Below are positions 50,353 to 59,648 of a stretch of 64,000 nt of DNA, piece after piece. Location of the stretch: contig NZ_DS572694.1 of the NCBI RefSeq assembly GCF_000154985.1, forward strand, positions 124,001-188,000, written 5' to 3'. Source of the stretch: Streptococcus infantarius subsp. infantarius ATCC BAA-102 (lineage in GTDB: Bacteria > Bacillota > Bacilli > Lactobacillales > Streptococcaceae). The stretch's first letter is position 1, and each line of letters starts with the position of its first letter. Position numbers and translations under genes: made by a program. Under the pieces are notes generated by a model. It was not told the origin of the DNA and made no database searches. It worked only from the letters and a program-made list of their open reading frames with translations.

Positions 50353-50517
50353 TAAGGTTTAATACCACTCCTTAGTCAAATCTCGCCTCACTTCGCTCCG
50401 CTGATTTGACACGCTAAGCCCTATTGGAACTTAGCTAAAGTACTGACTGGCTTTTAGAATGAAAAAGTTTCGTTTTCATTCTAAAAGCGTCGCGGTCAAC
50501 TTTCTAAGGTTTAATAC
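50353..50517. repeat. Small insertion-like element flanked by a 13-bp direct repeat at the 3' end of asnS
   Basis: TAAGGTTTAATAC occurs at 50353-50365 and again at 50505-50517, where it is the end of asnS (Arg-Ile-Lys-Pro-stop). The 139 bases between hold a perfect 16-bp hairpin (GCTTTTAGAATGAAAA/TTTTCATTCTAAAAGC, 50452-50488) and a second inverted pair (CTTAGTCAAATC / GATTTGACACGCTAAG, 50380-50429). The repeat looks like a target-site duplication that also rebuilt the asnS C-terminus. Confidence 0.55.
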
Positions 50518-51850
50518 GGTGTAGCATACGTGGGAATGGAATTGCTTCACGAATGTGTTTAGTTCCAGCTACGAATGTTACCATACGCTCGATACCGATA
50601 CCGAATCCAGCGTGTGGCACTGAACCATATTTACGAAGGTCAAGGTAGAATTCATATTCTGATTTATCCATACCAAGGGCATCCATTTTAGCAACAAGTG
50701 TATCGTAGTCATCTTCACGAACTGAACCACCGATGATTTCTCCGTATCCTTCTGGTGCAAGAAGGTCAGCACACAAGACGCGTTCTGGGTTATCAGGAAC
50801 TGGTTTCATGTAGAAAGCTTTAAAGCTTGCTGGGTAGTTGATAACAAATGTTGGTACACCAAAGTAATTTGAAATCCAAGTTTCGTGTGGTGAACCAAAG
50901 TCGTCTCCGTGTTCTAGGTGTTCATAATCAGCATCTTCATCATTTTCGTGTTCTTGAAGAAGATCGATAGCATCATCGTAAGATACACGTTTGAATGGTT
51001 CTGCAATGTATTTTTTAAGCAAATCAACATCACGTTCCAAGATTTCAAGAGCTTGTGGAGCACGGTCAAGAGCACCTTGGATAAGTGCTTTAACATAAGC
51101 TTCTTGAAGATCAAGAGATTCTTCGTGTGATAGGAATGAATATTCAGCATCCATCATCCAGAACTCAGTCAAGTGACGACGAGTTTTTGATTTTTCAGCA
51201 CGGAATACAGGACCAAAGTCAAAGACACGACCAAGTGCCATAGCACCAGCTTCAAGGTACAATTGACCTGATTGGCTCAAGTAAGCAGGTGTACCAAAGT
51301 AGTCAGTTTCAAACAATTCTGTTGAATCTTCAGCAGCGTTTCCTGACAAGATTGGGCTATCAAATTTGATGAAACCATTTTTATCAAAGAAATCATATGT
51401 AGCGTAGATGATAGCGTTACGGATTTGCATGATAGCCATTTGTTTACGTGAACGCAACCACAAGTGACGGTGATCCATCAAGAAATCAGTACCGTGTTCT
51501 TTTGGAGTGATTGGGTAATCTTCTGAATGACCAACGATTTTAAGGTCAGTCACATCAAGTTCGTAACCAAATTTTGAACGTGAATCTTCTTTTACGATAC
51601 CAGTGATAAGGATAGAAGTTTCTTGGCTAAGGTGTTTAATTGTGTTGAATTTTTCAGTTCCTTCTTCTTCACCGTATTTTTCGATAAAGTTTGGTTTGAA
51701 AGCAACTGCTTGGAAGAATGCTGTCCCGTCACGAAGTTGTAAGAAAGCAATTTTTCCTTTTCCTGATTTGTTAGCTACCCAAGCCCCTATTGTGACTTCT
51801 TCGCCAACATGATCTTTAACATCAATAATTGATACGTAATCTTTAGACAT
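50504..51850 (-). CDS. asnS: Asparaginyl-tRNA synthetase
   Basis: A 448-residue class IIb synthetase with an OB-fold anticodon domain ([24 protein letters not shown]) and catalytic motifs [21 protein letters not shown] (motif 2) and [12 protein letters not shown] (motif 3). It has no T-box upstream; it is expressed with aspC and the I42 gene. Its last codons overlap one copy of the 13-bp direct repeat. Confidence 0.97.
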   Translation of the reverse strand: MSKDYVSIIDVKDHVGEEVTIGAWVANKSGKGKIAFLQLRDGTAFFQAVAFKPNFIEKYGEEEGTEKFNTIKHLSQETSILITGIVKEDSRSKFGYELDVTDLKIVGHSEDYPITPKEHGTDFLMDHRHLWLRSRKQMAIMQIRNAIIYATYDFFDKNGFIKFDSPILSGNAAEDSTELFETDYFGTPAYLSQSGQLYLEAGAMALGRVFDFGPVFRAEKSKTRRHLTEFWMMDAEYSFLSHEESLDLQEAYVKALIQGALDRAPQALEILERDVDLLKKYIAEPFKRVSYDDAIDLLQEHENDEDADYEHLEHGDDFGSPHETWISNYFGVPTFVINYPASFKAFYMKPVPDNPERVLCADLLAPEGYGEIIGGSVREDDYDTLVAKMDALGMDKSEYEFYLDLRKYGSVPHAGFGIGIERMVTFVAGTKHIREAIPFPRMLHRIKP

Positions 51851-51868
51851 AATTCCTCTTTTCGAATA

Positions 51869-52312
51869 TTACTCTGACAGTTTTGTCAGTTTAATCTTAT
51901 TAATTTTAGTTTTTGAACTACTGATAGTAACGCGGTAAGTCAATTCTTTTTTACCGCCTTCCCAATCTTGGCAATAGGTTAAATGAAATTGCGTCTGACC
52001 AGCTTTTTTGACTTTTCCGGTCACACGACTGTAGCCACCAGACCCGACTCGATTGTCTTTACTAGGATAAGCTTGATAAACAATATCATCTAAGGTGTAA
52101 TTTTCCTTATCCACATCACTGGCAGTCCAAGTATAACCAGTCGTGCTGTTGCTAGCCAGATCAATCTCAAAACGCATGCCCTTGGAAGTAACCGAGTAAT
52201 CCCCCAGTTTGGTTAATTCTGGGGAAGTTGGTTTAAAATGAATGCCAAGTCCAACTGCAACAATTCCTGAAAAAGCAACTAATGCAATAATAAGTTTTCG
52301 TTTTTTGGACAT
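51869..52312 (-). CDS. Secreted chagasin-type cysteine protease inhibitor (I42)
   Basis: A 147-residue protein with a signal/anchor segment (LIIALVAFSGIVAVGLGI). Its body matches the inhibitor I42 fold: ASNSTTGYTWTA (the NPTTGY loop with Ser for Pro), RVGSGGYSR (the GxGG loop) and YCQDWEGG in place of the RPW loop. Chagasins block papain-type cysteine proteases. It sits between aspC and asnS in an otherwise conserved operon. The family match is good; the target protease is unknown. Confidence 0.75.
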   Translation of the reverse strand: MSKKRKLIIALVAFSGIVAVGLGIHFKPTSPELTKLGDYSVTSKGMRFEIDLASNSTTGYTWTASDVDKENYTLDDIVYQAYPSKDNRVGSGGYSRVTGKVKKAGQTQFHLTYCQDWEGGKKELTYRVTISSSKTKINKIKLTKLSE

Positions 52313-52313
52313 C

Positions 52314-53495
52314 TTATTTTTCCATGAATGCTTTCAAACGTCTTACAGCTTCTTTCAAAGTATCCATATCAGTCGCATAGCTCAAACGAACATTCTCAGG
52401 AGCACCGAAACCAGCACCAGTAACAAGAGCTACTTCTGCCTCTTCAAGAATAGCTGTTGTAAAAGCAGTCACATCAGTGAAGCCTTTCATTTCCATCGCT
52501 TTTTTCACGTTAGGGAAAAGATAGAAAGCACCTTGAGGTTTAATCACTTCAAAACCAGGAACTTCGCAAAGCAATGGATAAATGGTATTAAGACGTTCTT
52601 CGAAAGCCTTGCGCATAACTTCAATAGAATCTTGTGAACCAGTAAATGCTTCAATTGCTGCGTATTGTGACACTGCCGTTAAGTTTGAAGTGGTTTGGCT
52701 GATAACTTTTGCCATACCTGAGATGATTTCTTCATTACCAACCGCAAAACCAACACGCCAACCAGTCATGGCATAAGTTTTTGAAGTACCATTTACAACA
52801 ACTGTTTGATTTCTGATAGCTTCAGAAATTGTTGAAATTGGTGTGAATTCATTTCCATTATATACCAAACGACCATAAATATCGTCTGCCAAAATTAAGA
52901 TATTGTGTTCAACAGCCCAATTACCAATTACTTCTAATTCATCACGGCTGTAAATCATACCAGTTGGATTAGATGGTGAATTCAATAAAAGAACTTTTGT
53001 TTTATCTGTACGAGCAGCTTCAAGTTGTTCTACAGTAGCTTTAAAGTCATTTGCTTCAGTTGTCGCAACTGTTACAGGAACACCATCAACCATTTTAACT
53101 TGATCGACATAAGACACCCAACATGGTGTTGGAATAATAACCTCATCGCCTGGATTAAGAACAGTTGTAAAGAAAGTATAAAGAATGTATTTAGCACCTG
53201 TTGCAACAACCACTTGATTACGATTAACTGAGTAACCGTAGAAATTTTCCATGTAATTGTTGATTGCATCCTTCAATTCTGGAAGACCAGAAGCGACAGT
53301 GTAGAAGCTTGCTTTACCATTTTGAATAGCTTCTATTGCTGCATCTTGGATATTCTTAGGAGTTACAAAATCAGGTTCTCCCAAAGTTAGTGATAGAATA
53401 TCACGTCCTTGTGCTTTCAAGGCTTTGGCACGCGCACTTGCTGCTAAAGTCACACTTTCTTTCATGTTCAACACGCGATTTGATAAGTTTGTCAT
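52314..53495 (-). CDS. aspC: Aspartate aminotransferase (class I)
   Basis: A 393-residue PLP aminotransferase of the Bacillus AspB group: LTLGEPDFVTP, SPSNPTGMIYS, DDIYGRLVY, and the PLP Lys in NGTSKTYAMTGWRVGFAVG, with C-terminal VRLSYATDMD. It interconverts aspartate and oxaloacetate; other amino acids may be accepted. Its stop abuts the I42 gene and its start overlaps ypmB by 4 bases. Confidence 0.94.
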   Translation of the reverse strand: MTNLSNRVLNMKESVTLAASARAKALKAQGRDILSLTLGEPDFVTPKNIQDAAIEAIQNGKASFYTVASGLPELKDAINNYMENFYGYSVNRNQVVVATGAKYILYTFFTTVLNPGDEVIIPTPCWVSYVDQVKMVDGVPVTVATTEANDFKATVEQLEAARTDKTKVLLLNSPSNPTGMIYSRDELEVIGNWAVEHNILILADDIYGRLVYNGNEFTPISTISEAIRNQTVVVNGTSKTYAMTGWRVGFAVGNEEIISGMAKVISQTTSNLTAVSQYAAIEAFTGSQDSIEVMRKAFEERLNTIYPLLCEVPGFEVIKPQGAFYLFPNVKKAMEMKGFTDVTAFTTAILEEAEVALVTGAGFGAPENVRLSYATDMDTLKEAVRRLKAFMEK

Positions 53496-53962
53496 ATGCC
53501 CTCCTTCTTCACGAGCTCACTTGTTTCAAAATTCACAAGATAATAACCATCAGTAGCTGTGACTTCCCAAATTGGGGTCTTGCCATCAATTCCGTAAACA
53601 ACTTTTGAAATACCAGTCGCCCCATTTGCTGCAGCTACTTGCTCAGCTTGTTTACGACTAATCCCATCAGTGACAGAATAAACAAATACCTTACCATTGT
53701 CTTCACCTACAGCAACAATCTTCTGATCACCTGATGCTGTCGTTCCAAAAACACTATAGTATGTCTTAGAACCATTATAAAGGTCAACAGAAGACGTTTT
53801 AACTAAATCAGCTTTTTCAATGGCTACTTGGGTCGCCAATTTTGCTGCTCTCTGTCTTGGTTGCATTGCCAAATCCAAAATAGTTGCAGCAGAAATCAAG
53901 AGAACTAATAAAATCAAGCTAAAACCAAGTAAAAATTGTTTTACTGGAGTTAATTTTTTCAT
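53492..53962 (-). CDS. YpmB-like DUF5590 membrane-anchored protein
   Basis: A 156-residue protein with one N-terminal membrane helix (FLLGFSLILLVLLISAATI) and an extracellular DUF5590/PepSY-like region that ends IWEVTATDGYYLVNFETSELV. It is found between dinG and aspB in Bacilli, as here. Function unknown. The short protein is likely exposed outside the cell. Confidence 0.85.
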   Translation of the reverse strand: MKKLTPVKQFLLGFSLILLVLLISAATILDLAMQPRQRAAKLATQVAIEKADLVKTSSVDLYNGSKTYYSVFGTTASGDQKIVAVGEDNGKVFVYSVTDGISRKQAEQVAAANGATGISKVVYGIDGKTPIWEVTATDGYYLVNFETSELVKKEGI

Positions 53963-53992
53963 TTACTTCTCCCTTTTTGTTTATCCCTTTTA

Positions 53993-56476
53993 TTATAGCA
54001 GAAAATTCTTTATTTCAGTGAGACTCTTTGAAAATTTTTGATGAGAAATATAAAATTCTTCAGATAATGCATCACTGATTATTTTTCCGTACGATTTTGT
54101 CAAAATTCGTGGGTCAAGCAAAAGCACAGCCGAACGTTGATTTTCACGTCTCATGGTTCTTCCAATAGCTTGTTTTAGTTTTAAAATAGCCAACGGTAAA
54201 GAATAATCATTGAACGGTGATTTAGCTTGCGCTAGCAAATGATTGCTGATTTTCTGAACGAATAAATCTTTTGGATTTTCAAATGGTAAACGTGTAATGA
54301 CCTCAATCATTTTATCGGATTGTACAAAATCCACACCTTCCCAGAAAGCACCAGTCCCAAGTAAAATATGACTTTCACCACGTTCAAAACGACGCTTAAC
54401 ATTGTAAGCTGTACCGTTTTTCTCTTGTGTCAGATGATGAAGGTCCATCTCATCTAAAAGCTCTGAAACATCAAACATGGCTTTCTTAGAGTTAAATAAC
54501 ACTAGCATTTGCTCATCTAATTGCCTAATTTGATAAATTCGCTCAGCAATCGCATCAGCGTATACTTCATCTGAAATTTCAGCAACATTTGGCATTTCTT
54601 CATCAATCCAAATACGTTGTGACGTTTGCTTGTCTCGCTCAATGCTCATGTAATGGTACTGCTCAAAACCAAGCAAATCTGCAAGACTAACCTGCGGACT
54701 GATGTGCAATGTCGCAGAAACCATGTAAGTCTTGCGTGTTTCTGGCAAGAATTCTTGGAAATTCAAGAGTTCATCACTACTTGCATTCAAATAGGTCTGA
54801 CGTTTTTCATTTTCAAAACTTGTCTCAAACCAAAAATCCGTAAATGGCTGTGCAAATAGGGATAACAAATCTTCCAAGCACAGATAACGCCACTCAGGAT
54901 TAAGAGCAAGCAACTCTTTAGCAGCTTGTTCTACTCGGTTAACATCTTCTGTCGTCACATAAATTTCTTGATTTTGATAAAAACGTGTGGCAAGATGACT
55001 CAATTGGAAAGAAAGACTCTCAATCAAACGTTTTTCAAGCGTTGGCAGGGCAGCATCCAAATGCTTTTCAAGTTTTTGAACCAATTGCGTTACATTAACA
55101 CGACGTCGTGAAAATTGTTCTAAGTTCAAAATCAATTTTTGCGCTTCGTCAAATACCAAAATTTTCTTAGCCGCAAAAGCCTTATCATCTTGAACACGTT
55201 CTAAGAAATACGCATGATTAATAATTAAAAGCTTACTATGCTTAGCATTTTCATAAGTACGATTCCAAAAATCGACATCCTTATACAAGGATTTTTCACT
55301 CAGATTACCATCATGCTTAATCTGTTCAAAATAAGCCTCAAAACGCTGCTTCTGTCTGATTTCATCCAAATCTCCCGTTAAAGTTTCTGTTAACCAGACA
55401 AGCAATTGCATTTTATAACGATTAACTAGGCGATTGTCCCCTTCTCGGTGCAAGGTTTCCGCAAAAGAATCCAACTTAATATAGTTGCCAGGTCCTTTGA
55501 TGGATTGGCAAGAAATGTTAAAGACTTCTTGAATCTTTTTAGCTTCATTAGCCATGATTTGGTCTTGTAAAATCTTTGTTGGCACTGAAACAATAATTTG
55601 CTCATCTTGTGCTAGCTGCAAAAGTGGCAAAAGATAGCCATAAGTTTTTCCGAGACCAGCCTGAGCTTCTAAGAATAAGATTTTTGAACTTTGAAAATCA
55701 TCTTTAACCATTTGAGCAAATCGGCTCTGCTTCTCACGCGCATCCAAGCCTAGAAGTGCCATATTTAACTCAAAATCATCAGACAACTTACGTTCACTGC
55801 CAATGGCTTTTGCACGTCGTAAAATCAAACCACCAACTTCTTGGTAATCTTTTTTTGACATGACTTTCGCCTTTTTAAAGCTCTCCTCAACCAACATTCC
55901 CGTTTCAAATAAGAGATTATCAGAAAAAGGTAAGAGTTGTTCTAGCAATTCTTTTGGCAGACTTTCCATTTTTTCTTTTAGTTTTAACAATAGCTGAGCA
56001 GTCGCATAAGCATCGGAAATAGCCGTGTGCGCATCTGTCAAATCTAGTTGTAAAACATCTGCTAGGTGACCTAGCGTGTATTTTTCAAGGGTCGGATAGA
56101 AAACTTGTGATAACTCAACCGTATCGACAAGCGGCGTACGTAGTTCGTATCCTTCTAAGAATAATTTTTCTGCTAAAAGATTGGCATCAAATTTCACATT
56201 GTGAGCCACAAATACACAGTCCGAAATCAAGTGATAAATTTCTTGAGCAACTTTTGAAAAATCTGGCGCTTTTGCCAATTGCTCATCTGTTATCCCTGTT
56301 AAATGAATAATGTGTTCAGTTAAGGCCTCGTGCGGATTAACATCCGTTTGATAGGTCTTCACAATCTGATCATTTTCAATAATGACAATGCCAACCTGAA
56401 TAATTTCTGCCATTGCGTGGGCACCCGTTGCCTCCAAATCCACAACAGCATATTTTTGAGAATTAACTTGCATCAT
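53993..56476 (-). CDS. dinG: DinG: DnaQ-like exonuclease fused to a superfamily 2 helicase
   Basis: An 827-residue protein. Residues 1-170 are a DEDDh exonuclease (VVDLEATGAHA, HNVKFDANLL, DAHTAISDAYAT). From about 230 comes an XPD/DinG-type helicase: QAGLGKTYGYLLPLL (Walker A), VFDEAQKL (DEAQ box), GAFWEGVDF and LKQAIGRTMRR (motif VI). The four Fe-S Cys of enterobacterial DinG are not seen. It probably handles DNA ends in repair. An extended -10 box (TGGTATAAT, 56486-56491) lies so close that the message would have almost no leader. Confidence 0.92.
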   Translation of the reverse strand: MMQVNSQKYAVVDLEATGAHAMAEIIQVGIVIIENDQIVKTYQTDVNPHEALTEHIIHLTGITDEQLAKAPDFSKVAQEIYHLISDCVFVAHNVKFDANLLAEKLFLEGYELRTPLVDTVELSQVFYPTLEKYTLGHLADVLQLDLTDAHTAISDAYATAQLLLKLKEKMESLPKELLEQLLPFSDNLLFETGMLVEESFKKAKVMSKKDYQEVGGLILRRAKAIGSERKLSDDFELNMALLGLDAREKQSRFAQMVKDDFQSSKILFLEAQAGLGKTYGYLLPLLQLAQDEQIIVSVPTKILQDQIMANEAKKIQEVFNISCQSIKGPGNYIKLDSFAETLHREGDNRLVNRYKMQLLVWLTETLTGDLDEIRQKQRFEAYFEQIKHDGNLSEKSLYKDVDFWNRTYENAKHSKLLIINHAYFLERVQDDKAFAAKKILVFDEAQKLILNLEQFSRRRVNVTQLVQKLEKHLDAALPTLEKRLIESLSFQLSHLATRFYQNQEIYVTTEDVNRVEQAAKELLALNPEWRYLCLEDLLSLFAQPFTDFWFETSFENEKRQTYLNASSDELLNFQEFLPETRKTYMVSATLHISPQVSLADLLGFEQYHYMSIERDKQTSQRIWIDEEMPNVAEISDEVYADAIAERIYQIRQLDEQMLVLFNSKKAMFDVSELLDEMDLHHLTQEKNGTAYNVKRRFERGESHILLGTGAFWEGVDFVQSDKMIEVITRLPFENPKDLFVQKISNHLLAQAKSPFNDYSLPLAILKLKQAIGRTMRRENQRSAVLLLDPRILTKSYGKIISDALSEEFYISHQKFSKSLTEIKNFLL

Positions 56477-56601
56477 AATATTTAAATTATACCATTTTTA
56501 AAGCCCACATTCACCTAATCCAAAAAATAAGATAGCGAAAAAATTGCGTTTGGCAAAAGAGATTGTATGACTTTTAAAGACTTTTTTGATACACTTTTTT
56601 T

Positions 56602-57243
56602 ATGAAGATTTTTAGATTATTAAACCACGTTGCACGTGAAAATACCTACTTATTGGTCAATGACCAAGCTATCATTGTTGTTGACCCTGGTAGCAATACA
56701 GATAAAATTAAAGAAAAAATTACGGCTATTGATAAACCCATAGCTGCTATCTTAATCACACACGCTCATTATGACCATATTATGGGGCTTGATGTGATTC
56801 GTGATGCTTTTGGACAGCCTCCTGTTTATATCTCTGAAAAAGAAGCGTCTTGGCTTTATTCACCCAAAGATAATTTCTCAGGCTTAGACCGTCATGCTGA
56901 CATGGATGATGTGATTTTAAAACCTGCCGAGTACCACTTTCAATATCAAGAAGATTATGTATTAGCTGGTTTTCGTTTTCAAGCACGTCAAACACCAGGA
57001 CATTCATGGGGAAGTGTTTCGCTAGTTTTCCCTGATGATGACCTTGTTCTCACTGGTGATGCGCTCTTTCGTGAAACCATTGGACGAACTGATTTGCCAA
57101 CTGGTAACGCAGAACAATTACTAAATAGTATCAAAACTGAACTCTTTAGTCTTCCAAATCACTTCACCGTATACCCTGGTCATGGTCGTGAAACGACTAT
57201 TGCACATGAAAAGAATTTTAACCCATATTTTAACACACTATGA
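56602..57243 (+). CDS. Metallo-beta-lactamase fold hydrolase (glyoxalase II-like)
   Basis: A 213-residue MBL-fold enzyme with the zinc signature THAHYDHIMGL, QTPGHSWGSV (third His), TGDALFRETIGRTD (bridging Asp) and VYPGHGRETTI. It is the streptococcal small MBL protein; a glyoxalase II-like thioesterase is one possibility. The -10 box TACACT (56590-56595) ends seven bases before the ATG and no ribosome site is visible, so the transcript may be leaderless. The next frame starts at 57240, overlapping the stop. Confidence 0.88.
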   Translation: MKIFRLLNHVARENTYLLVNDQAIIVVDPGSNTDKIKEKITAIDKPIAAILITHAHYDHIMGLDVIRDAFGQPPVYISEKEASWLYSPKDNFSGLDRHADMDDVILKPAEYHFQYQEDYVLAGFRFQARQTPGHSWGSVSLVFPDDDLVLTGDALFRETIGRTDLPTGNAEQLLNSIKTELFSLPNHFTVYPGHGRETTIAHEKNFNPYFNTL

Positions 57244-57953
57244 AAAAAATTAAAAAATGACTACTCTACTTTTTGGTTTGTTTAACAACTCTGCTTGTTC
57301 TAGGCCTTGGTTTTATTCGTTATAAAACCTACCAAGCGCATCAAAGTTTCATGGCAGCTGCTAAATCCGCTAAAATCACAAAGGACTATCTACTCTTTTA
57401 AAGTAAAGAAAGCGCAAAAGCAACTATTATCTTTTACCAAGGTGCTCTCGTTGAGGAAAAAGCCTACGCTAATTTAGCAAATGATTTAGCCGAATCAGGA
57501 TATAATGTTTACATCTTGAAAACACCCCTAAATCTACCTGTGCTATCGAGTAAAAAAGCTTTAGCCATCATCAAAGAAAAAAACTTAAAAAATGTCTACC
57601 TCGCTGGGCACTCACTAGGTGGCGTTGTTGCCTGCATGAACGCTGATGCAGCCAAAACAAACGTTACTGGTTTAATTCTTCTTGCAAGCTATCCAAGTGA
57701 GAAAACAGACTTATCAAAAGACAAGCTAAAAGTTCTCTCAATCACAGCTAGCAAAGATAAAATCCTTAAATGGAACCATTATAACAAAGCTAAAAAGAGA
57801 CTTCCGCAAGATACAAAATACGTCAATATCTCTGGAGGTAATCACAGCGAATTTGGAGATTATGGTCACCAAGCAAAAGATGGAAAAGCAAGTATTTCTC
57901 AAAAAGAACAAGAAAAAGAAATTACTACAGCTATTACAAGCTTTATAAATTAA
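57240..57953 (+). pseudogene. Alpha/beta hydrolase with two in-frame stop codons
   Basis: From ATG 57240 the frame reads MKKIKK, TGA, then a membrane anchor LLYFLVCLTTLLVLGLGFI, then ...KDYLLF, TAA, then SKESAKATIIFYQG and through to the stop at 57953 (238 codons). The serine hydrolase core is intact: nucleophile GHSLGG, and a His in SGGNHSEFGDYG. Both stops can arise by single transitions (TGG to TGA, CAA to TAA). The intact part from 57516 could still be made from a late start, but a start there lacks the beta strands before the nucleophile. Confidence 0.85.
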
Positions 57954-57985
57954 AACAACTTCTGAAAATCAGAAGTTGTTTTTTT
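57952..57985. terminator. Two-way terminator
   Basis: AACAACTTCTGA / TCAGAAGTTGTT hairpin with T-runs on both sides, between the hydrolase gene and ftsX. Confidence 0.85.
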
Positions 57986-57986
57986 A

Positions 57987-58916
57987 TTAAATTTTAAGAT
58001 AACGTCTCATTGAGATAACTGAACCAAGTGATCCAATAAGAATACCCACAACGAACATACCACCAATAATCATTGGAAGGAATGTATCCGCAGGATATAG
58101 AGTCAATCCTTGTACTTCAAATTGTGGATTTACTGATGCGTAAACAGCTTTATAGCCAAAGTAAATGATGATTGATGGAACAATTGCCCCAAGCAAACCA
58201 ACCCAAGCACCTTCAAAGAAGAATGGGCCACGGATATAAGAGTTCTTCGCACCAACCAAACGCATGATTTCAATATCACGGTGACGAGACATGATAGTCA
58301 TACGAATCGTATTTGAAATCAAGAAAATAGCTACAACAACGAGAAGAACAGTACCTGCAACTCCCCATGTGCGGATAAATTTAGAAATCTTGAAGAGTTG
58401 ATCTGAGTTTGAACCACCATAGTTAACTGATTCAACACCTTCAATTTTAGAAATTTTATTAGCTAATTTCTTAACTTTTGATGCTGATGTCGCTTCTACA
58501 ACGTAAACATCTTGCAATGGATTTGAATCTCCATCAAACATTGCCCAGTCATCACCATATGTTTCTTTCAACTTAGCTAATTGGTCATCTTTACTTGAGA
58601 AAGTAACTGATTTAACACCAGAAAGTGCATTGATTTGGTCATAAACTTGGTGATAAGCATCATTTTGAACAGTTTCACCAACTTCATTTGTTTTTGTTTC
58701 TGAATTATCAGCAGAGTTAACATCCAAATAAACACTAATTTGAATATTATTTTCAATACCTTGAGCAATTTTTTCAATGTTCAAGAGCACAGCTGCAAAA
58801 ATACCAACAAGTGTCAATGTAATCGCAACTGAGCTGACTGATGCAATGGTCATCCAGATGTTTCGTTTTAAACTTTTAATAGATTCCCATAAGTGGCGGA
58901 AAAAGTGTCTAATCAT
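57987..58916 (-). CDS. ftsX: FtsX, cell-division ABC-type permease
   Basis: A 309-residue membrane protein with a first helix (NIWMTIASVSSVAITLTLVG), a large extracellular loop (residues about 50-170) and three C-terminal segments. With FtsE it controls peptidoglycan hydrolases (PcsB in streptococci) from the division site. I start at ATG 58916; the start lies 8 bases inside ftsE. Confidence 0.95.
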   Translation of the reverse strand: MIRHFFRHLWESIKSLKRNIWMTIASVSSVAITLTLVGIFAAVLLNIEKIAQGIENNIQISVYLDVNSADNSETKTNEVGETVQNDAYHQVYDQINALSGVKSVTFSSKDDQLAKLKETYGDDWAMFDGDSNPLQDVYVVEATSASKVKKLANKISKIEGVESVNYGGSNSDQLFKISKFIRTWGVAGTVLLVVVAIFLISNTIRMTIMSRHRDIEIMRLVGAKNSYIRGPFFFEGAWVGLLGAIVPSIIIYFGYKAVYASVNPQFEVQGLTLYPADTFLPMIIGGMFVVGILIGSLGSVISMRRYLKI

Positions 58917-59601
58917 TATATCCGTATTCTCCTTCCTCTTCATCACGTACAATACGTCCTTCTTCAATTGCGATAACGCGATGGCGAAGATTATCAACGA
59001 TTTGTTTGTTGTGTGTTGCCATTAGAACGGTTGTTCCTTGAAGGTTGATACGTTCTAACAATTGCATGATTTCCCAAGAAATTTCTGGGTCAAGGTTACC
59101 AGTTGGTTCGTCAGCAATCAAAACTTTTGGATTGTTAACGATGGCACGCGCAATTGCCACACGTTGTTGTTCACCACCAGATAGTTGATCAGGGAATGAA
59201 CGCATTTTGTGTTTAAGCCCGACAAGTTCAAGCACTTCAGGCACACGTTTTTTGATTTCACGTGGCTTTTCACCAATTACTTGCATGGCATAAGCAACGT
59301 TTTCAAAAATAGTCTTCTTAGGAAGAAGTTTGTAATCTTGGAAGACAACGCCAATGCTACGACGTAAAATCGGGATTTGACGTTTTTTCATTTTTGTAAG
59401 GTTAAATTCCCCAACTTTAAGTGTCCCAGCAGAGACTTTTTCTTCGCGGTAAAGCAATTTAATGAAACTTGATTTACCAGCACCAGAAGGACCAACAATA
59501 TAAACAAATTCACCTGGGTTGATAGATACATTAATATCTCTCAAAGCAGTTGTTGAGCGGTGATACTTTTTAGTTACACCTTTCATTTCAATTAATGCCA
59601 T
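58909..59601 (-). CDS. ftsE: FtsE, cell-division ATPase
   Basis: A 230-residue ABC ATPase: [14 protein letters not shown] (Walker A), VFQDYKLLP (Q-loop), [14 protein letters not shown] (signature) and [13 protein letters not shown] (Walker B). It hydrolyses ATP to signal through FtsX. It overlaps ftsX and follows prfB by 47 bases, a common order in Firmicutes. Confidence 0.97.
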   Translation of the reverse strand: MALIEMKGVTKKYHRSTTALRDINVSINPGEFVYIVGPSGAGKSSFIKLLYREEKVSAGTLKVGEFNLTKMKKRQIPILRRSIGVVFQDYKLLPKKTIFENVAYAMQVIGEKPREIKKRVPEVLELVGLKHKMRSFPDQLSGGEQQRVAIARAIVNNPKVLIADEPTGNLDPEISWEIMQLLERINLQGTTVLMATHNKQIVDNLRHRVIAIEEGRIVRDEEEGEYGYND

Positions 59602-59648
59602 TTGTATTTTCCTTTACGATTTTGTTATCCAAAAATTTTACTTTTAAA

